Source: Flavobacteriales bacterium
GTDB taxonomy: Bacteria > Bacteroidota > Bacteroidia > Flavobacteriales_D > Crocinitomicaceae
Direction: 5' to 3'
Assembly: GCA_947488235.1 (NCBI GenBank)
Contig: CANLAQ010000022.1
Coordinates: 1-42,062 of the forward strand
DNA length: 42,062 nt
Shown: positions 7,639 through 15,861 of the stretch, in pieces
How the letters are laid out: the number at the start of each line of letters is the position of its first letter
Numbering within the stretch: the first letter of the stretch is position 1
Made by a program: the position numbers and the translations under genes
The notes under the pieces: generated by a model
Told to the model about the DNA's origin: nothing
Databases searched by the model: none
Seen by the model: only the letters and a program-made list of their open reading frames with translations

Positions 7639-8385
7639 TTATTTAATCGACCTGAAGGTTAGATTTATTCTTGTGTTATTTACTTTTTTCTCTTTTGGAA
7701 CTGTATGTTGCCAGTAATGTTGTAATTCCCCCAACATGATTAATACGGTACCATGCGACATCGGAAAAGAGATTTTCATGGCATGATTGTCCTTCCTTCT
7801 TATTCTAAAAATTCTCGTAGCTCCAAAATTTACTGAACCAATAATCGGGTTGCTGCCAAGTTCTTTTTCGTCATCTGTATGCCAACCCATATGATCTGTT
7901 CCATCTCTGTACCAATTTAAAAGTACACTATTAAATGCTGTGTTGGCTGGAATTTCAGTTTTTTGTTTGATTTCCATGAGTATTGAATTCCATGGCTTGG
8001 GAATTAAAGTTAGACCAGAATAGGTATATTTTTTATCATGATCACCGTGCCAAGCAGAATATCTAGGGATGAAAACTTCTTTGCCAAACATTTTTATTTT
8101 ATCATTGTTCCAATCAACATTTAGAAAGTTAATGTCATTTAATTTTTCCTTTTCAAAGCTTCTCCAGTCCGTAATTATAGGGTCTAAACCATTGCTATTC
8201 GCGAGTAATTGTTTCAAATAGTAATCACTTGTTTGTTGATCAAAATAATTTGGATGGTATAATATTTTACCATTGGGCACATTGATTTCGAACATTTCAA
8301 TAACATCATTCCACTTATAATCATAAGCTTCTCCTACGGGTAATGGGATAGGTAAAAAATTAGTATCCTTACTGAATAAATCCAT
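7639..8385 (-). CDS. AlkB-like Fe(II)/2-oxoglutarate-dependent dioxygenase
   Basis: 248 residues. AlkB proteins remove alkyl groups from nucleic acid bases by oxidative demethylation. The iron ligands are visible as H169-x-D171 (GWHTDDE) and H227 (YWQHTVP). The 2-oxoglutarate-binding arginines R239 and R245 are in NTRINLTFRSI, and the nucleotide-recognition lid precedes them. It resembles the ALKBH2/3-like AlkB group common in Bacteroidota. It follows the 144-residue unknown protein by 38 bases on the same strand, so it may be the last gene of the serC-serA transcript; I see no separate -7 element. It is convergent with the cyclophilin gene with no obvious terminator between. Confidence 0.9.
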   Translation of the reverse strand: MDLFSKDTNFLPIPLPVGEAYDYKWNDVIEMFEINVPNGKILYHPNYFDQQTSDYYLKQLLANSNGLDPIITDWRSFEKEKLNDINFLNVDWNNDKIKMFGKEVFIPRYSAWHGDHDKKYTYSGLTLIPKPWNSILMEIKQKTEIPANTAFNSVLLNWYRDGTDHMGWHTDDEKELGSNPIIGSVNFGATRIFRIRRKDNHAMKISFPMSHGTVLIMLGELQHYWQHTVPKEKKVNNTRINLTFRSIK

Positions 8386-8423
8386 GTTTTAAGCTCATTT
8401 TAACTGTAATTCTATGGTTAATT

Positions 8424-8858
8424 TCAATAACATGAACCGTTGGGTACACAAAATAAATCAGGAAGCGACAGGTACTGTATGCTTATTTCTCCGAAGCATA
8501 ATCCATTATTTTTTATTGAAGTAGGTAATCCTTCGGGTTCACTAAAATTATAGAGTCTTACTGTTTTACCCTTTTCATCCATAAATATTAATCTGCTGTA
8601 TCCGTGTCTTGTTATTGCAGCTTGAAAAGATCCATATTGCGAAAGCACTTTGTAAGTGACAGATTTTGAATGAAAACTCCCTTCCTTCATATCAACTTGT
8701 CCCAAATAAGTTGTGTGATGTGAGGTAGAATCTTGATCTATATCAAATTGTTCTATGCCTATTAATTGATCATTAATATATTTTTTGAATTTAAAATTGT
8801 CTTGGCAAAATGAAGAGAGAGACAAGGTAAAAAACAAAAGAAGCATAAGAGATTTCAT
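8424..8858 (-). CDS. Small exported protein of unknown function
   Basis: 144 residues. The N-terminus is a clear signal peptide (MKSLMLLLFFTLSLSSFCQ), ending in the FCQ or FSQ type junction frequent in Bacteroidota. A cysteine lies at the end of that region, but the motif is not a good lipobox. The mature part is beta-rich with no recognised domain, and ends FCVPNGSCY with two cysteines. The start is one base after the stop of the membrane protein gene upstream, so the two are translationally linked. The pair sits behind serA; no link to serine synthesis is visible. Confidence 0.7.
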   Translation of the reverse strand: MKSLMLLLFFTLSLSSFCQDNFKFKKYINDQLIGIEQFDIDQDSTSHHTTYLGQVDMKEGSFHSKSVTYKVLSQYGSFQAAITRHGYSRLIFMDEKGKTVRLYNFSEPEGLPTSIKNNGLCFGEISIQYLSLPDLFCVPNGSCY

Positions 8859-8859
8859 A

Positions 8860-9144
8860 TTATTTATCGATTTTTCTTGTTTTAATTAGATTAAAACTCA
8901 AATAAATAACCATTAATATAGATAGTGTTAGCATTCCTTTCATTCGAAAGTTGCGAATGACTAATAAGGTAACGAGGAAATTAATTAGGTAAACTAAAAC
9001 CAAATAAAAGTTTTTCAGTTTATTTTGGCTGTTCACATAAAGATTTGAGCTACGAACAAGTATCAAAATTACAAGTGGATAAACAATTAAGATGATCAAG
9101 GCAAAGACTAAATAATAGAAAATACCTGCTCCAAGTCCTGTCAT
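8860..9144 (-). CDS. Small three-helix membrane protein of unknown function
   Basis: 94 residues with three hydrophobic segments: about 8-30, 46-64 and 70-86. The C-terminus is positively charged (NLIKTRKIDK). No known family recognised. It begins 21 bases after serA and ends one base before the exported 144-residue protein, suggesting co-transcription with serC-serA and a shared role with its small downstream partner at the cell envelope; that role is inference. Confidence 0.65.
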   Translation of the reverse strand: MTGLGAGIFYYLVFALIILIVYPLVILILVRSSNLYVNSQNKLKNFYLVLVYLINFLVTLLVIRNFRMKGMLTLSILMVIYLSFNLIKTRKIDK

Positions 9145-9165
9145 TTGTTAGCTGTTTAAACTATT

Positions 9166-10119
9166 TTATTTCCCAAACTGCCCCATAATTAATTGAGCAA
9201 GTTCTTCTCCAATGCGATCTTGTGCTTCCACTGTTGCTGCCCCGATATGAGGTGTACATGCTATTTTAGGATGATTTAATAAGGAAGGATTGGGATTCGG
9301 TTCGTTTTCAAAAACATCCAATGCAATTCCAGCAACATTTCCATTGTCTAATGCTTCCAACAAATCAATTTCATTAACAACGCCTCCTCTTGCTGCATTC
9401 ACAATTCGAACTCCTTTTTTCATTAGAGCAAATTCTTTGGCACTGATTACAGCGCTTCCGTCATTTTGCTTGGGTACATGAATGGAAATAAAATCTAGAC
9501 TTCCAAGCACATTATTTAAGGATGCTGTTGGTGTTATGGTATAGTTTACAGATTGATCTTTGCCAATGGGAATTTTAATGTCACAAGGCTCTGTTTTTTT
9601 ATCTATTGCAATCACTTCCATTCCTGCTCCTAAGGCATAGGAAGCCAAAGTTTTCCCTATTCGACCAAATCCTATAATGCCTAATGTTTTTCCACGCAAC
9701 TCAATTCCTTTTGCATAATTCTTTTTTAAGGTAGCAAAATCTCCATGTTCCATGTTTTTATAGGAATCATTTAGAAACCTACTCATGGAGAATAGATGTC
9801 CCATTACCAGTTCAGCAACCGACTGAGACGAAGATGCTGGTGTATTGATCACTGTTATTCCTTTTTCTCGTGCATAAGCGACATCAATATTATCCATTCC
9901 AACCCCACCTCTTCCAATAAGTTTTAAATGAGGACAGGCATCAATCACTTCTTTTCTAACAGTGGTTGCACTGCGCACTAAAATCATTTCGATCCCTTGC
10001 GCATTGACTGTAGCTGCTAAATCTGCTTGATCTACCTTTTCTGTTATTACAATAAATCCGGCTTTTTCTAAAAGTGTTTTTCCGACAGCTGAAATTCCAT
10101 CGTTGGCTAATATTTTCAT
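9166..10119 (-). CDS. serA: D-3-phosphoglycerate dehydrogenase, short form without ACT domain
   Basis: 317 residues. It oxidises 3-phosphoglycerate to 3-phosphohydroxypyruvate with NAD, the first step of serine synthesis. The NAD site GIIGFGRIGKTLA is near 147-159. The catalytic residues of the 2-hydroxyacid dehydrogenase family are R244 (NAARGGVV), the glutamate of VFENEP (near 271-273) and H291 (PHIGAAT). It ends soon after the catalytic histidine, so the C-terminal ACT domain that gives serine feedback in E. coli SerA is absent. It follows serC by 14 bases, and the two act in sequence. Other 2-hydroxyacid dehydrogenases look similar, but the serC neighbour makes SerA the best call. Confidence 0.9.
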   Translation of the reverse strand: MKILANDGISAVGKTLLEKAGFIVITEKVDQADLAATVNAQGIEMILVRSATTVRKEVIDACPHLKLIGRGGVGMDNIDVAYAREKGITVINTPASSSQSVAELVMGHLFSMSRFLNDSYKNMEHGDFATLKKNYAKGIELRGKTLGIIGFGRIGKTLASYALGAGMEVIAIDKKTEPCDIKIPIGKDQSVNYTITPTASLNNVLGSLDFISIHVPKQNDGSAVISAKEFALMKKGVRIVNAARGGVVNEIDLLEALDNGNVAGIALDVFENEPNPNPSLLNHPKIACTPHIGAATVEAQDRIGEELAQLIMGQFGK

Positions 10120-10133
10120 TTTAATCGTTTGTT

Positions 10134-11195
10134 TTATGCGTTAGCAAATGACTTCATTACCGCTACTAATACTTGTACACTTTCAATAGGTAATGCATTG
10201 TACAAGGAAGCGCGATATCCTCCAACAGATCTATGACCTGGCAAGCCCACTATTCCAGCAGCTTTCCATGCAGCGTCAAATGCTGGAGCATGCGCTTCGT
10301 CATGAAGCAAGAAGGTAACATTCATCAAGGAACGGTCTTCTGTAGCAACAGCGCCTTTAAACAATGGATTTCTGTCGATTTCATCATAAAGCAATTTAGC
10401 TTTGGCGATATTTCTTTGTTCTATTGCTTTTACACCTCCATTTGCGATTAAATCTCTAAGATTCAACATGGCAACATAGATAGAAAAAACAGGGGGGGTA
10501 TTCAACATGGATTCTTTTTCGACCTGCTGTTTTAAATCCAAATAGGTAGGTAAAAAAGGAGATGTTGATTTTCCGAGTATCGATTCTTTTATGATATATA
10601 AAGTAGCTCCTGCAGGTCCTAGGTTTTTTTGAGCTCCAGCATAGATTAAGTCAAATTTTGAAATGTCTATTTCTTTAGAGAAAATATCAGACGACATATC
10701 ACATACTAAAGGTAAGGTGGTCTCAGGAAAAGATTGAAATTGTGTCCCGTAAATAGTATTATTGGAGGTGAAGTGAATATAATCTAAACCTTCGGGAATG
10801 GAATAATTTTTTGGGATATGGGTAAATTTTTCATTTTCTGAACTTGCAAATACATTCACATCAACGCCTACCTTTTTCGCTTCTTTGATGGCACCAGTGG
10901 CCCAAGTTCCTGTATTGATATAGCCTGCTTTTTTGTGTTCGCGCATCATGTTCAATGCTGCAATGGTAAAACCTAAGCTTGCACCCCCTTGCATGAACAC
11001 TACGGCGTATCCCTCAGGAACATTCAAAGCTTTTTTTACTAAAGCAATGGTTTCATCCATTACGGCAACAAAATCTTTGTGTCGGTGAGAAACTTCTAGG
11101 ATTGATAATCCATTAAAATCAAGAACTGCCTCAGCAGCTTGCTTAAAAACATTTTGTGGTAAAATACAAGGTCCAGCGCCAAAATTATGTTTCAT
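10134..11195 (-). CDS. serC: Phosphoserine aminotransferase
   Basis: 353 residues. It is a PLP enzyme that transfers the amino group from glutamate to 3-phosphohydroxypyruvate, giving phosphoserine. The N-terminus MKHNFGAGPCILP is the classic SerC opening. The PLP lysine is K190 in YAGAQKNLGPAG, and the end VGGYRASLYNALP is typical. It is first in a minus-strand operon with serA. The upstream 94-base gap contains the terminator of the thx gene but no exact TAnnTTTG element. A run of seven C residues (plus-strand G at 10492-10498) lies inside the frame at the TPPV codons; the frame is intact. Confidence 0.95.
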   Translation of the reverse strand: MKHNFGAGPCILPQNVFKQAAEAVLDFNGLSILEVSHRHKDFVAVMDETIALVKKALNVPEGYAVVFMQGGASLGFTIAALNMMREHKKAGYINTGTWATGAIKEAKKVGVDVNVFASSENEKFTHIPKNYSIPEGLDYIHFTSNNTIYGTQFQSFPETTLPLVCDMSSDIFSKEIDISKFDLIYAGAQKNLGPAGATLYIIKESILGKSTSPFLPTYLDLKQQVEKESMLNTPPVFSIYVAMLNLRDLIANGGVKAIEQRNIAKAKLLYDEIDRNPLFKGAVATEDRSLMNVTFLLHDEAHAPAFDAAWKAAGIVGLPGHRSVGGYRASLYNALPIESVQVLVAVMKSFANA

Positions 11196-11249
11196 CTTTA
11201 TTTATTTTTATTACTGTAATTTTTTTTACAATTTAATTTTACTAGGTAT

Positions 11250-11276
11250 AAAAAAAGCCGTCAATTTGACAGCTTT
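11250..11276 (-). terminator. Intrinsic terminator after thx
   Basis: On the minus strand AAAGCTGTC, a 5-base loop and GACGGCTTT form a 9-bp stem with one G-T pair, followed by a run of seven T. It ends the corA-trmH-thx group before serC. Confidence 0.8.
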
Positions 11277-11289
11277 AAAAAATTAAATA

Positions 11290-11490
11290 TTAATCAGCTT
11301 TCGCTTTCTTTGGAGCGGCTTTTTTCGCCGCTGCAGGTGCCGCTTTTTTAACTGCTGGAGCTTTCTTTTCTTTTTTAACCGCCTTAACAGCAGCTATTAC
11401 TACCTTTTCGTCGCTTTTTCTTTTTCTAGTGTTCCCGTAAGAACCCATTGATCTTTTGCCTTTTGCAGTTTTTTTATCTCCTTTTCCCAT
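11290..11490 (-). CDS. Small ribosomal subunit protein Thx (bTHX) with Lys/Ala-rich tail
   Basis: 66 residues. The first 27 or so (MGKGDKKTAKGKRSMGSYG and the basic stretch after it) match the Thx protein first found in the Thermus 30S head, where it sits in a pocket between 16S rRNA helices. Thx homologues are common in Bacteroidota. Here a tail of about 38 residues, almost only K, A and P, follows the conserved part; such low-complexity basic tails probably lie along rRNA, which is inference. The gene follows trmH and has its own -7 element overlapping the trmH stop codon. An intrinsic terminator follows. Confidence 0.85.
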   Translation of the reverse strand: MGKGDKKTAKGKRSMGSYGNTRKRKSDEKVVIAAVKAVKKEKKAPAVKKAAPAAAKKAAPKKAKAD

Positions 11491-11533
11491 GAACTAATTA
11501 TTTGTGTTTTTTTATTTATTGTAATGATTATAA

Positions 11534-11541
11534 CAAAGTTA
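11534..11541 (-). promoter_or_regulatory. -7 element for thx, overlapping the trmH stop codon
   Basis: TAACTTTG on the minus strand, an exact match, 43 bases before the thx start. Its TA is part of the trmH TAA stop (11539-11541), so thx can be expressed separately from trmH. Confidence 0.45.
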
Positions 11542-12228
11542 AAATTCTTTTTTAATTATTCTCCTTCTAAATTCATTTTCCAATGCATCTCCACCATTCA
11601 ATATCTTTCTACACCATTTAATTTTAAGCTCAATTTGTTCTTCTGGTGACAATTTCCAATCAAATTCGCTTTGTATCAGTCTATTTCTAATCCCTTGAAG
11701 TAACAAAGCAACTGAAACAGAAATATTGAAGCTTTCAGTGAAGCCATACATAGGAATTGTAACGGTATAATCAGCTGCTTCCATTACTTCTTCCGATAAT
11801 CCTTGTCTCTCCGTCCCAAAGAAAAAGGCACATGGCGCATCCAAAGGAAGGGTAGCAAGGGAGTAACTCGATTCATGTGGGGAAGTGGCAACTATTTTAA
11901 ACCCTTTAGCTTTAAGTTTTGTTATGCAATCGCTTGTTGGATTTTCTCCTTTATTGAAATTATACATGTCCACCCATCGACCAGCCCCTAAGGCAATATC
12001 GCGTTTCACCTCGTATTGGTTATTTTTCTCAATAACATTCAGTTCTTGTATTCCAAAACAATCACAAGTTCTTAATACTGCCGAGGCATTGTGCTCTTGA
12101 TAAATATTTTCTAAAGCAATGCTGATGTATTGTGTTCGTTGCGCTGCTATTCGATCAAACATCTCCACTTTATTCGGCGTGATGATCTCGTAAAACATAG
12201 CCAACACCTTATCATCAATATAATCCAT
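11539..12228 (-). CDS. trmH: tRNA (guanosine-18-2'-O)-methyltransferase, SpoU/TrmH family
   Basis: 229 residues. It methylates the ribose of G18 in the tRNA D-loop, using SAM bound in a trefoil knot. The three SPOUT motifs are present: NASAVLRT near 47 with the catalytic arginine, FFGTERQGLS near 135, and IPMYGFTESFNISVSVALL near 158. The N- and C-terminal helical extensions around the SpoU core fit TrmH rather than TrmL or RlmB. It starts 8 bases after the corA stop on the same strand. The specific substrate is inferred from family similarity. Confidence 0.82.
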   Translation of the reverse strand: MDYIDDKVLAMFYEIITPNKVEMFDRIAAQRTQYISIALENIYQEHNASAVLRTCDCFGIQELNVIEKNNQYEVKRDIALGAGRWVDMYNFNKGENPTSDCITKLKAKGFKIVATSPHESSYSLATLPLDAPCAFFFGTERQGLSEEVMEAADYTVTIPMYGFTESFNISVSVALLLQGIRNRLIQSEFDWKLSPEEQIELKIKWCRKILNGGDALENEFRRRIIKKEF

Positions 12229-12236
12229 CTACCTCT

Positions 12237-13268
12237 TTATTTTTCTTTAATATAATCTCTTCTCTTCAACCAACCGCGATATACAAAAAAGGAAAACAAG
12301 GAAATACCAATAGCAATCATAACACCAATAATAGTGTAATAGCCATTTTTATATTTCAATTCAGGCATGTTTTCAAAATTCATTCCGTAAACACCTGCAA
12401 TGAAGGTAAGTGGAATAAAAATGGAACTTACGATCGTAAGAACTTTCATGATTTCATTCATTCTTTGTCCTTGAGAGGCATAATAGAAATTGGACATTCC
12501 ATCAAGCACTTGTTTTAGGGCTTCTATTTCTTCTATTACATGCATACAACTATGGTGCAGCCCAATGAAATATCTAATATTTGTTTTATCGATAAATACA
12601 CTATCACTAGATTGTAATTGAATGGTGATATCCCGCATCGGATTTGCAATTTTTCGAAGTTCAATGAGTTTTCTTTTTTCCCATTCAATTTTATTCAGAA
12701 TCAATTTATCTTCGCTTACATGTAATTCTTTTTCTAAAACACCAACGGTTTGTGTTACTTCATCAATTACCTCAAAGTAATTATCGATAATGGCTTCTAA
12801 ATTCCTGAATAATAAAAAATCTGCTTTTTTGGAACGAATTTTCCCTCTACCTTTTTCAATTCTATCTCGCACATCATTAAAATGCTCTCCAGATCTTTTC
12901 TGTATGGATAGTAAATAATCATTAGAAAGAAAGAAAGTTATTTGTTCTTGAAATAAAAGCTCCTCTTTTTTCTTGCTTGGTAATGCTGAGATGACACTGA
13001 AGAAAATATAATTTGAATATTCCTCCACTTTAGGGCGCCTAATTTCTTTATAAATATTTTCTATGCTGAGGCGATCAATCCCCAATCGTAAACATAGATG
13101 TTCTATCGATTCCTTATCATGAATATCATGGTAATTGAGCCACGATACAAAGTCATGGTCCAATTCTCCATCTAGAAATTCAGTAGCGAAATACGCAGCA
13201 CTTTCTTTTTTTACTAAATAAAAAGAAGGACTGTATTTATAAAGTTGACAAGTAGTAGGAAGTTGCAT
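12237..13268 (-). CDS. corA: CorA family magnesium/cobalt transporter
   Basis: 343 residues. CorA forms a pentameric inner-membrane channel for Mg2+, gated by metal bound to its cytoplasmic domain. The long N-terminal cytoplasmic part is followed by the stalk helix and two C-terminal membrane segments. The signature GMN is at 295-297 (YGMNFENMPEL), ending TM1, and the basic C-terminus (RGWLKRRDYIKEK) remains inside. It is first in a likely operon with trmH. Upstream, one near match to a -7 element is seen at 13318-13325 (GAATTTTG read on the minus strand). Confidence 0.93.
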   Translation of the reverse strand: MQLPTTCQLYKYSPSFYLVKKESAAYFATEFLDGELDHDFVSWLNYHDIHDKESIEHLCLRLGIDRLSIENIYKEIRRPKVEEYSNYIFFSVISALPSKKKEELLFQEQITFFLSNDYLLSIQKRSGEHFNDVRDRIEKGRGKIRSKKADFLLFRNLEAIIDNYFEVIDEVTQTVGVLEKELHVSEDKLILNKIEWEKRKLIELRKIANPMRDITIQLQSSDSVFIDKTNIRYFIGLHHSCMHVIEEIEALKQVLDGMSNFYYASQGQRMNEIMKVLTIVSSIFIPLTFIAGVYGMNFENMPELKYKNGYYTIIGVMIAIGISLFSFFVYRGWLKRRDYIKEK

Positions 13269-13425
13269 ACTTTTTTTAGTGAAGTTAAAAAAGATTAATC
13301 AAGTAATAACTGATTAGCAAAATTCATTAAAATTAAATTAGATTCTGTCGCTTTTTCTCATGCGGAATGAAAACAATAACTTCCAGGAACGAGGCATAGC
13401 ATTTTAAGGAGCTCAAAACGCATAT

Positions 13426-13572
13426 TTATTGTTGACTAATCTTTGTTTTAACAGTAGATAAAGAGCAATGGGAACAAGTCTCCTTCTTTGCGAAAAATTG
13501 TTTGTAGATCCGCTTACCTATAAAGTAAAGGGCTCCTAGTAAGAGAAGAAAGACTATAACATTTTGAACCAT
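13426..13572 (-). CDS. FeoB-associated Cys-rich membrane peptide
   Basis: 48 residues, found by translating the gap after feoB. One N-terminal membrane helix (VIVFLLLLGALYFIG, about 5-19) is followed by a basic stretch (KRIYKQFFAKK) and a CxxC pair (C33, C36; ETCSHCS). This architecture matches the short FeoB-associated Cys-rich membrane proteins seen next to feoB in many Bacteroidota. It starts 23 bases after the feoB stop, on the same strand. The CxxC facing the cytoplasm may handle iron or act in redox, which is inference. The 157 bases between it and corA hold no gene that I can see. Confidence 0.8.
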   Translation of the reverse strand: MVQNVIVFLLLLGALYFIGKRIYKQFFAKKETCSHCSLSTVKTKISQQ

Positions 13573-13595
13573 AAGCAAAAGTAATTAATTCTTGT

Positions 13596-15551
13596 CTATT
13601 GCAAAATTTGAAAAACTAAAAAAGCACTCAAGTACGCCATTGTTCCCATAACAAGCAATTGTATAAGGGGCCATTTCCAGCTATTGGTTTCTCTTTTCAC
13701 CACTGCTAAAGTTGCCATGCACTGCATTGCAAAAACATAAAAAACCATTAATGAACAACCAGATGCAAGCGTATAAGCCGATTGCCCCTCACTATTCTTT
13801 GCTGCTTTTAGCCTGCTAATTAATCTTTGTTTTGATGCGCTATCATCGTGAATGGCGTAAATTGTAGCCAATGATCCCACAAAAACTTCTCTTGCTGCAA
13901 AAGAACTTAGAAGTGAAACACCCATTTTCCAATCATAACCTAAGGGTTTAATAATAGGTTCGATCAGTTTGCCTAAATGTCCAATATAAGAGCCTTCTAA
14001 TTTAGCTGAAGCAATATAATTGGCTTGATCCATCTTATTTGATTCTTTAAATAGGGTACTTGACTTCGTGTTTTTGATCTTCTGCTCCATACTTCCTTGT
14101 GGACCATAGCTGGCAAGTGCCCATAAAATTATAGAGATTGCTAAAATTACTTTTCCAGCATCCCAAACAAAAATCTTCACTTTCTCAAGTACTGTCTGAA
14201 AAATCGTTCCCCATCTTGGGTTTTTTAAATCAGGTAATTCCATAATTAAGAACCCAGTTTTCTTTTGTTTTATGATCAATTTGAGCAGGATAGACAAGCC
14301 TAAGGCTGCGACTATTCCAAGTGTGTATAAACCAAAAAGGACAATACCCTGTAAGCTTATAATTCCACCAATGTATGTTTTTGGAATAACAAGAGCAATC
14401 AATAAAGTGTAAACAGGAATGCGTGCGCTGCAACTCATCAATGGTGTTACGATAATAGTAATCAAGCGCTCCTTCCAATCCGCAATGGTTCTCGTGGCCA
14501 TAATCCCAGGTATCGCACATGCAATTCCAGACATCAAAGGAACGATGCTCTTTCCGTTAAGTCCAAAAGGACGCATTATTTTATCCATTATAAAGACAAC
14601 GCGGGACAAATACCCACTTTCTTCGAGAATGGCAATAAAAAAGAATAATAAGGCAATCTGAGGAATAAAAACAGTCACCCCTCCAATACCCGGAATTAAT
14701 CCTTGACTAAGGAGTTTATTCAATATCCCACTTGGTAAGGCGGCACTGGTCCATTCGCTTAATTTCATAAAGAACAATTCTATCCAGTCCATGGGATAGT
14801 TGGCTAATGAAAATATAAATTGAAAAATCACAAAGAGAACACCAATGAAGATTAGATATCCAAAAATGGGATGGGTTAAAATTCGATCTAGCTTACTTGA
14901 GGTATATTTTTCAATTTCTGGTTTTTGTTTTACAATTTTTTGAATTAAGCCATTAATTTTATGGTAGCGTTGATTGGCTTCTTCTTTTTGGCCCTCTTCA
15001 TCCTCCATACTTAAGGGAAATTGACCAGGCAAAAATATTTCGGAACTTGTTTGAAATGTATGTTGCTGAATAGCACGAATCAAGCGATCTTTTCCAAAAC
15101 CAATTCTAGCATTCATGCTTACTAATTCAATGGAGGGGAAAGCAGATTTTAAAGCTTCCAAGTCTATTTCTATTCCTTTTTTCGAAGCAATATCTCCCAT
15201 ATTTAAAACCAGAATCAAGGGTATTTTTAGGTCTTGAAGTTGGGTGAAAAGCAATAAATTTCGCTCTAAATTGGAGCTATCAACCACCACAATGGCTAAA
15301 TCAGGATAATCTTTATTTTTGCGATTTGTAATTACCTTATATACTACTTCTTCATCTTTGGAATGTGGATAAATGCTATAAATCCCTGGAAAGTCTGTTA
15401 CTGTATATTTGACATCTTCGATTTGAAACACACCTGATTTGCGTTCTACCGTAACGCCCGGAAAATTACCGACCTGTTGTCTTAAGCCTGTTAATAGGTT
15501 AAAGATGGAACTTTTACCCGTATTTGGGTTGCCAAATAATGCAATTTTCAT
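13596..15551 (-). CDS. feoB: Ferrous iron transporter FeoB
   Basis: 651 residues. FeoB imports Fe2+ across the inner membrane and carries an N-terminal G domain. G1 is GNPNTGKS (7-14), G3 is DFPG (53-56) and G4 is NMGD (117-120). A helical spacer follows, then the polytopic part with two Gate domains: one around SGIACAIPGIMATRT, the other around SSFAAREVFVGSLATIYA. A late cysteine-containing helix reads ASGCSLMVFYVFAMQCM. It is somewhat shorter than E. coli FeoB (773), without visible breaks. It is 30 bases downstream of feoA and upstream of the Cys-rich peptide, forming the operon feoA-feoB-peptide. Confidence 0.96.
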   Translation of the reverse strand: MKIALFGNPNTGKSSIFNLLTGLRQQVGNFPGVTVERKSGVFQIEDVKYTVTDFPGIYSIYPHSKDEEVVYKVITNRKNKDYPDLAIVVVDSSNLERNLLLFTQLQDLKIPLILVLNMGDIASKKGIEIDLEALKSAFPSIELVSMNARIGFGKDRLIRAIQQHTFQTSSEIFLPGQFPLSMEDEEGQKEEANQRYHKINGLIQKIVKQKPEIEKYTSSKLDRILTHPIFGYLIFIGVLFVIFQFIFSLANYPMDWIELFFMKLSEWTSAALPSGILNKLLSQGLIPGIGGVTVFIPQIALLFFFIAILEESGYLSRVVFIMDKIMRPFGLNGKSIVPLMSGIACAIPGIMATRTIADWKERLITIIVTPLMSCSARIPVYTLLIALVIPKTYIGGIISLQGIVLFGLYTLGIVAALGLSILLKLIIKQKKTGFLIMELPDLKNPRWGTIFQTVLEKVKIFVWDAGKVILAISIILWALASYGPQGSMEQKIKNTKSSTLFKESNKMDQANYIASAKLEGSYIGHLGKLIEPIIKPLGYDWKMGVSLLSSFAAREVFVGSLATIYAIHDDSASKQRLISRLKAAKNSEGQSAYTLASGCSLMVFYVFAMQCMATLAVVKRETNSWKWPLIQLLVMGTMAYLSAFLVFQILQ

Positions 15552-15581
15552 ATCTGAGCAAACTTACGAAAATGAAAGTAA

Positions 15582-15809
15582 TTAAAGGGAATCAACATGA
15601 ATATACTTTGCTTCATCCAAGCGTAAACATACCGTAAAACCCTTTACTCTGATCGCAATTGGATCACCTAGTGGAGCCTTATAAAGCAATTCTAATTCGG
15701 TGCCGGACAACATGCCCATTTCTGTGAGTTTGGTCGATAAAAAAGGATGGCATATGGTCTCAATTACTACTTTCGAACCTGCGGACATCTCACTTAGCTT
15801 CATTGTCAT
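15582..15809 (-). CDS. feoA: FeoA family ferrous iron transport protein
   Basis: 75 residues, a small SH3-like cytoplasmic protein needed with FeoB for Fe2+ uptake. Typical features: a start MKLSEMSAGSKV, a central TEMGMLSGTELELLYKAPLGDP, and a C-terminal beta part with IAIRVKGFTVCLRLDEA. Two in-frame ATGs, at 15809 and 15803, are possible; the second (MKLSEM) agrees better with the family. An exact -7 element lies only four bases above the first ATG, so the mRNA would be leaderless with that start, or have a leader of about six bases with the second. Confidence 0.92.
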   Translation of the reverse strand: MTMKLSEMSAGSKVVIETICHPFLSTKLTEMGMLSGTELELLYKAPLGDPIAIRVKGFTVCLRLDEAKYIHVDSL

Positions 15810-15813
15810 GATG

Positions 15814-15821
15814 CAAAGTTA
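15814..15821 (-). promoter_or_regulatory. -7 element directly before feoA
   Basis: TAACTTTG on the minus strand, exact match, four bases from the ATG at 15809 and ten from the ATG at 15803. No TTG at -33. No Fur-box-like palindrome was recognised in the 52-base gap. Confidence 0.45.
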
Positions 15822-15861
15822 AGTTTGAATTATGAATTTATATATACCTCTTTTGTGGTAT

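Noticed and set aside
14230-14520. 96-codon frame inside feoB
   Set aside because: It is a shadow frame on the same strand as feoB, Trp/Cys/His-rich, with no start context or homology.
15822-15861. ATACC/GGTAT inverted repeat before feoA as an iron-regulator box
   Set aside because: Only a 5-bp stem with an 8-base loop, and no resemblance to a Fur-box consensus; at most a weak transcript end of aspartate kinase.
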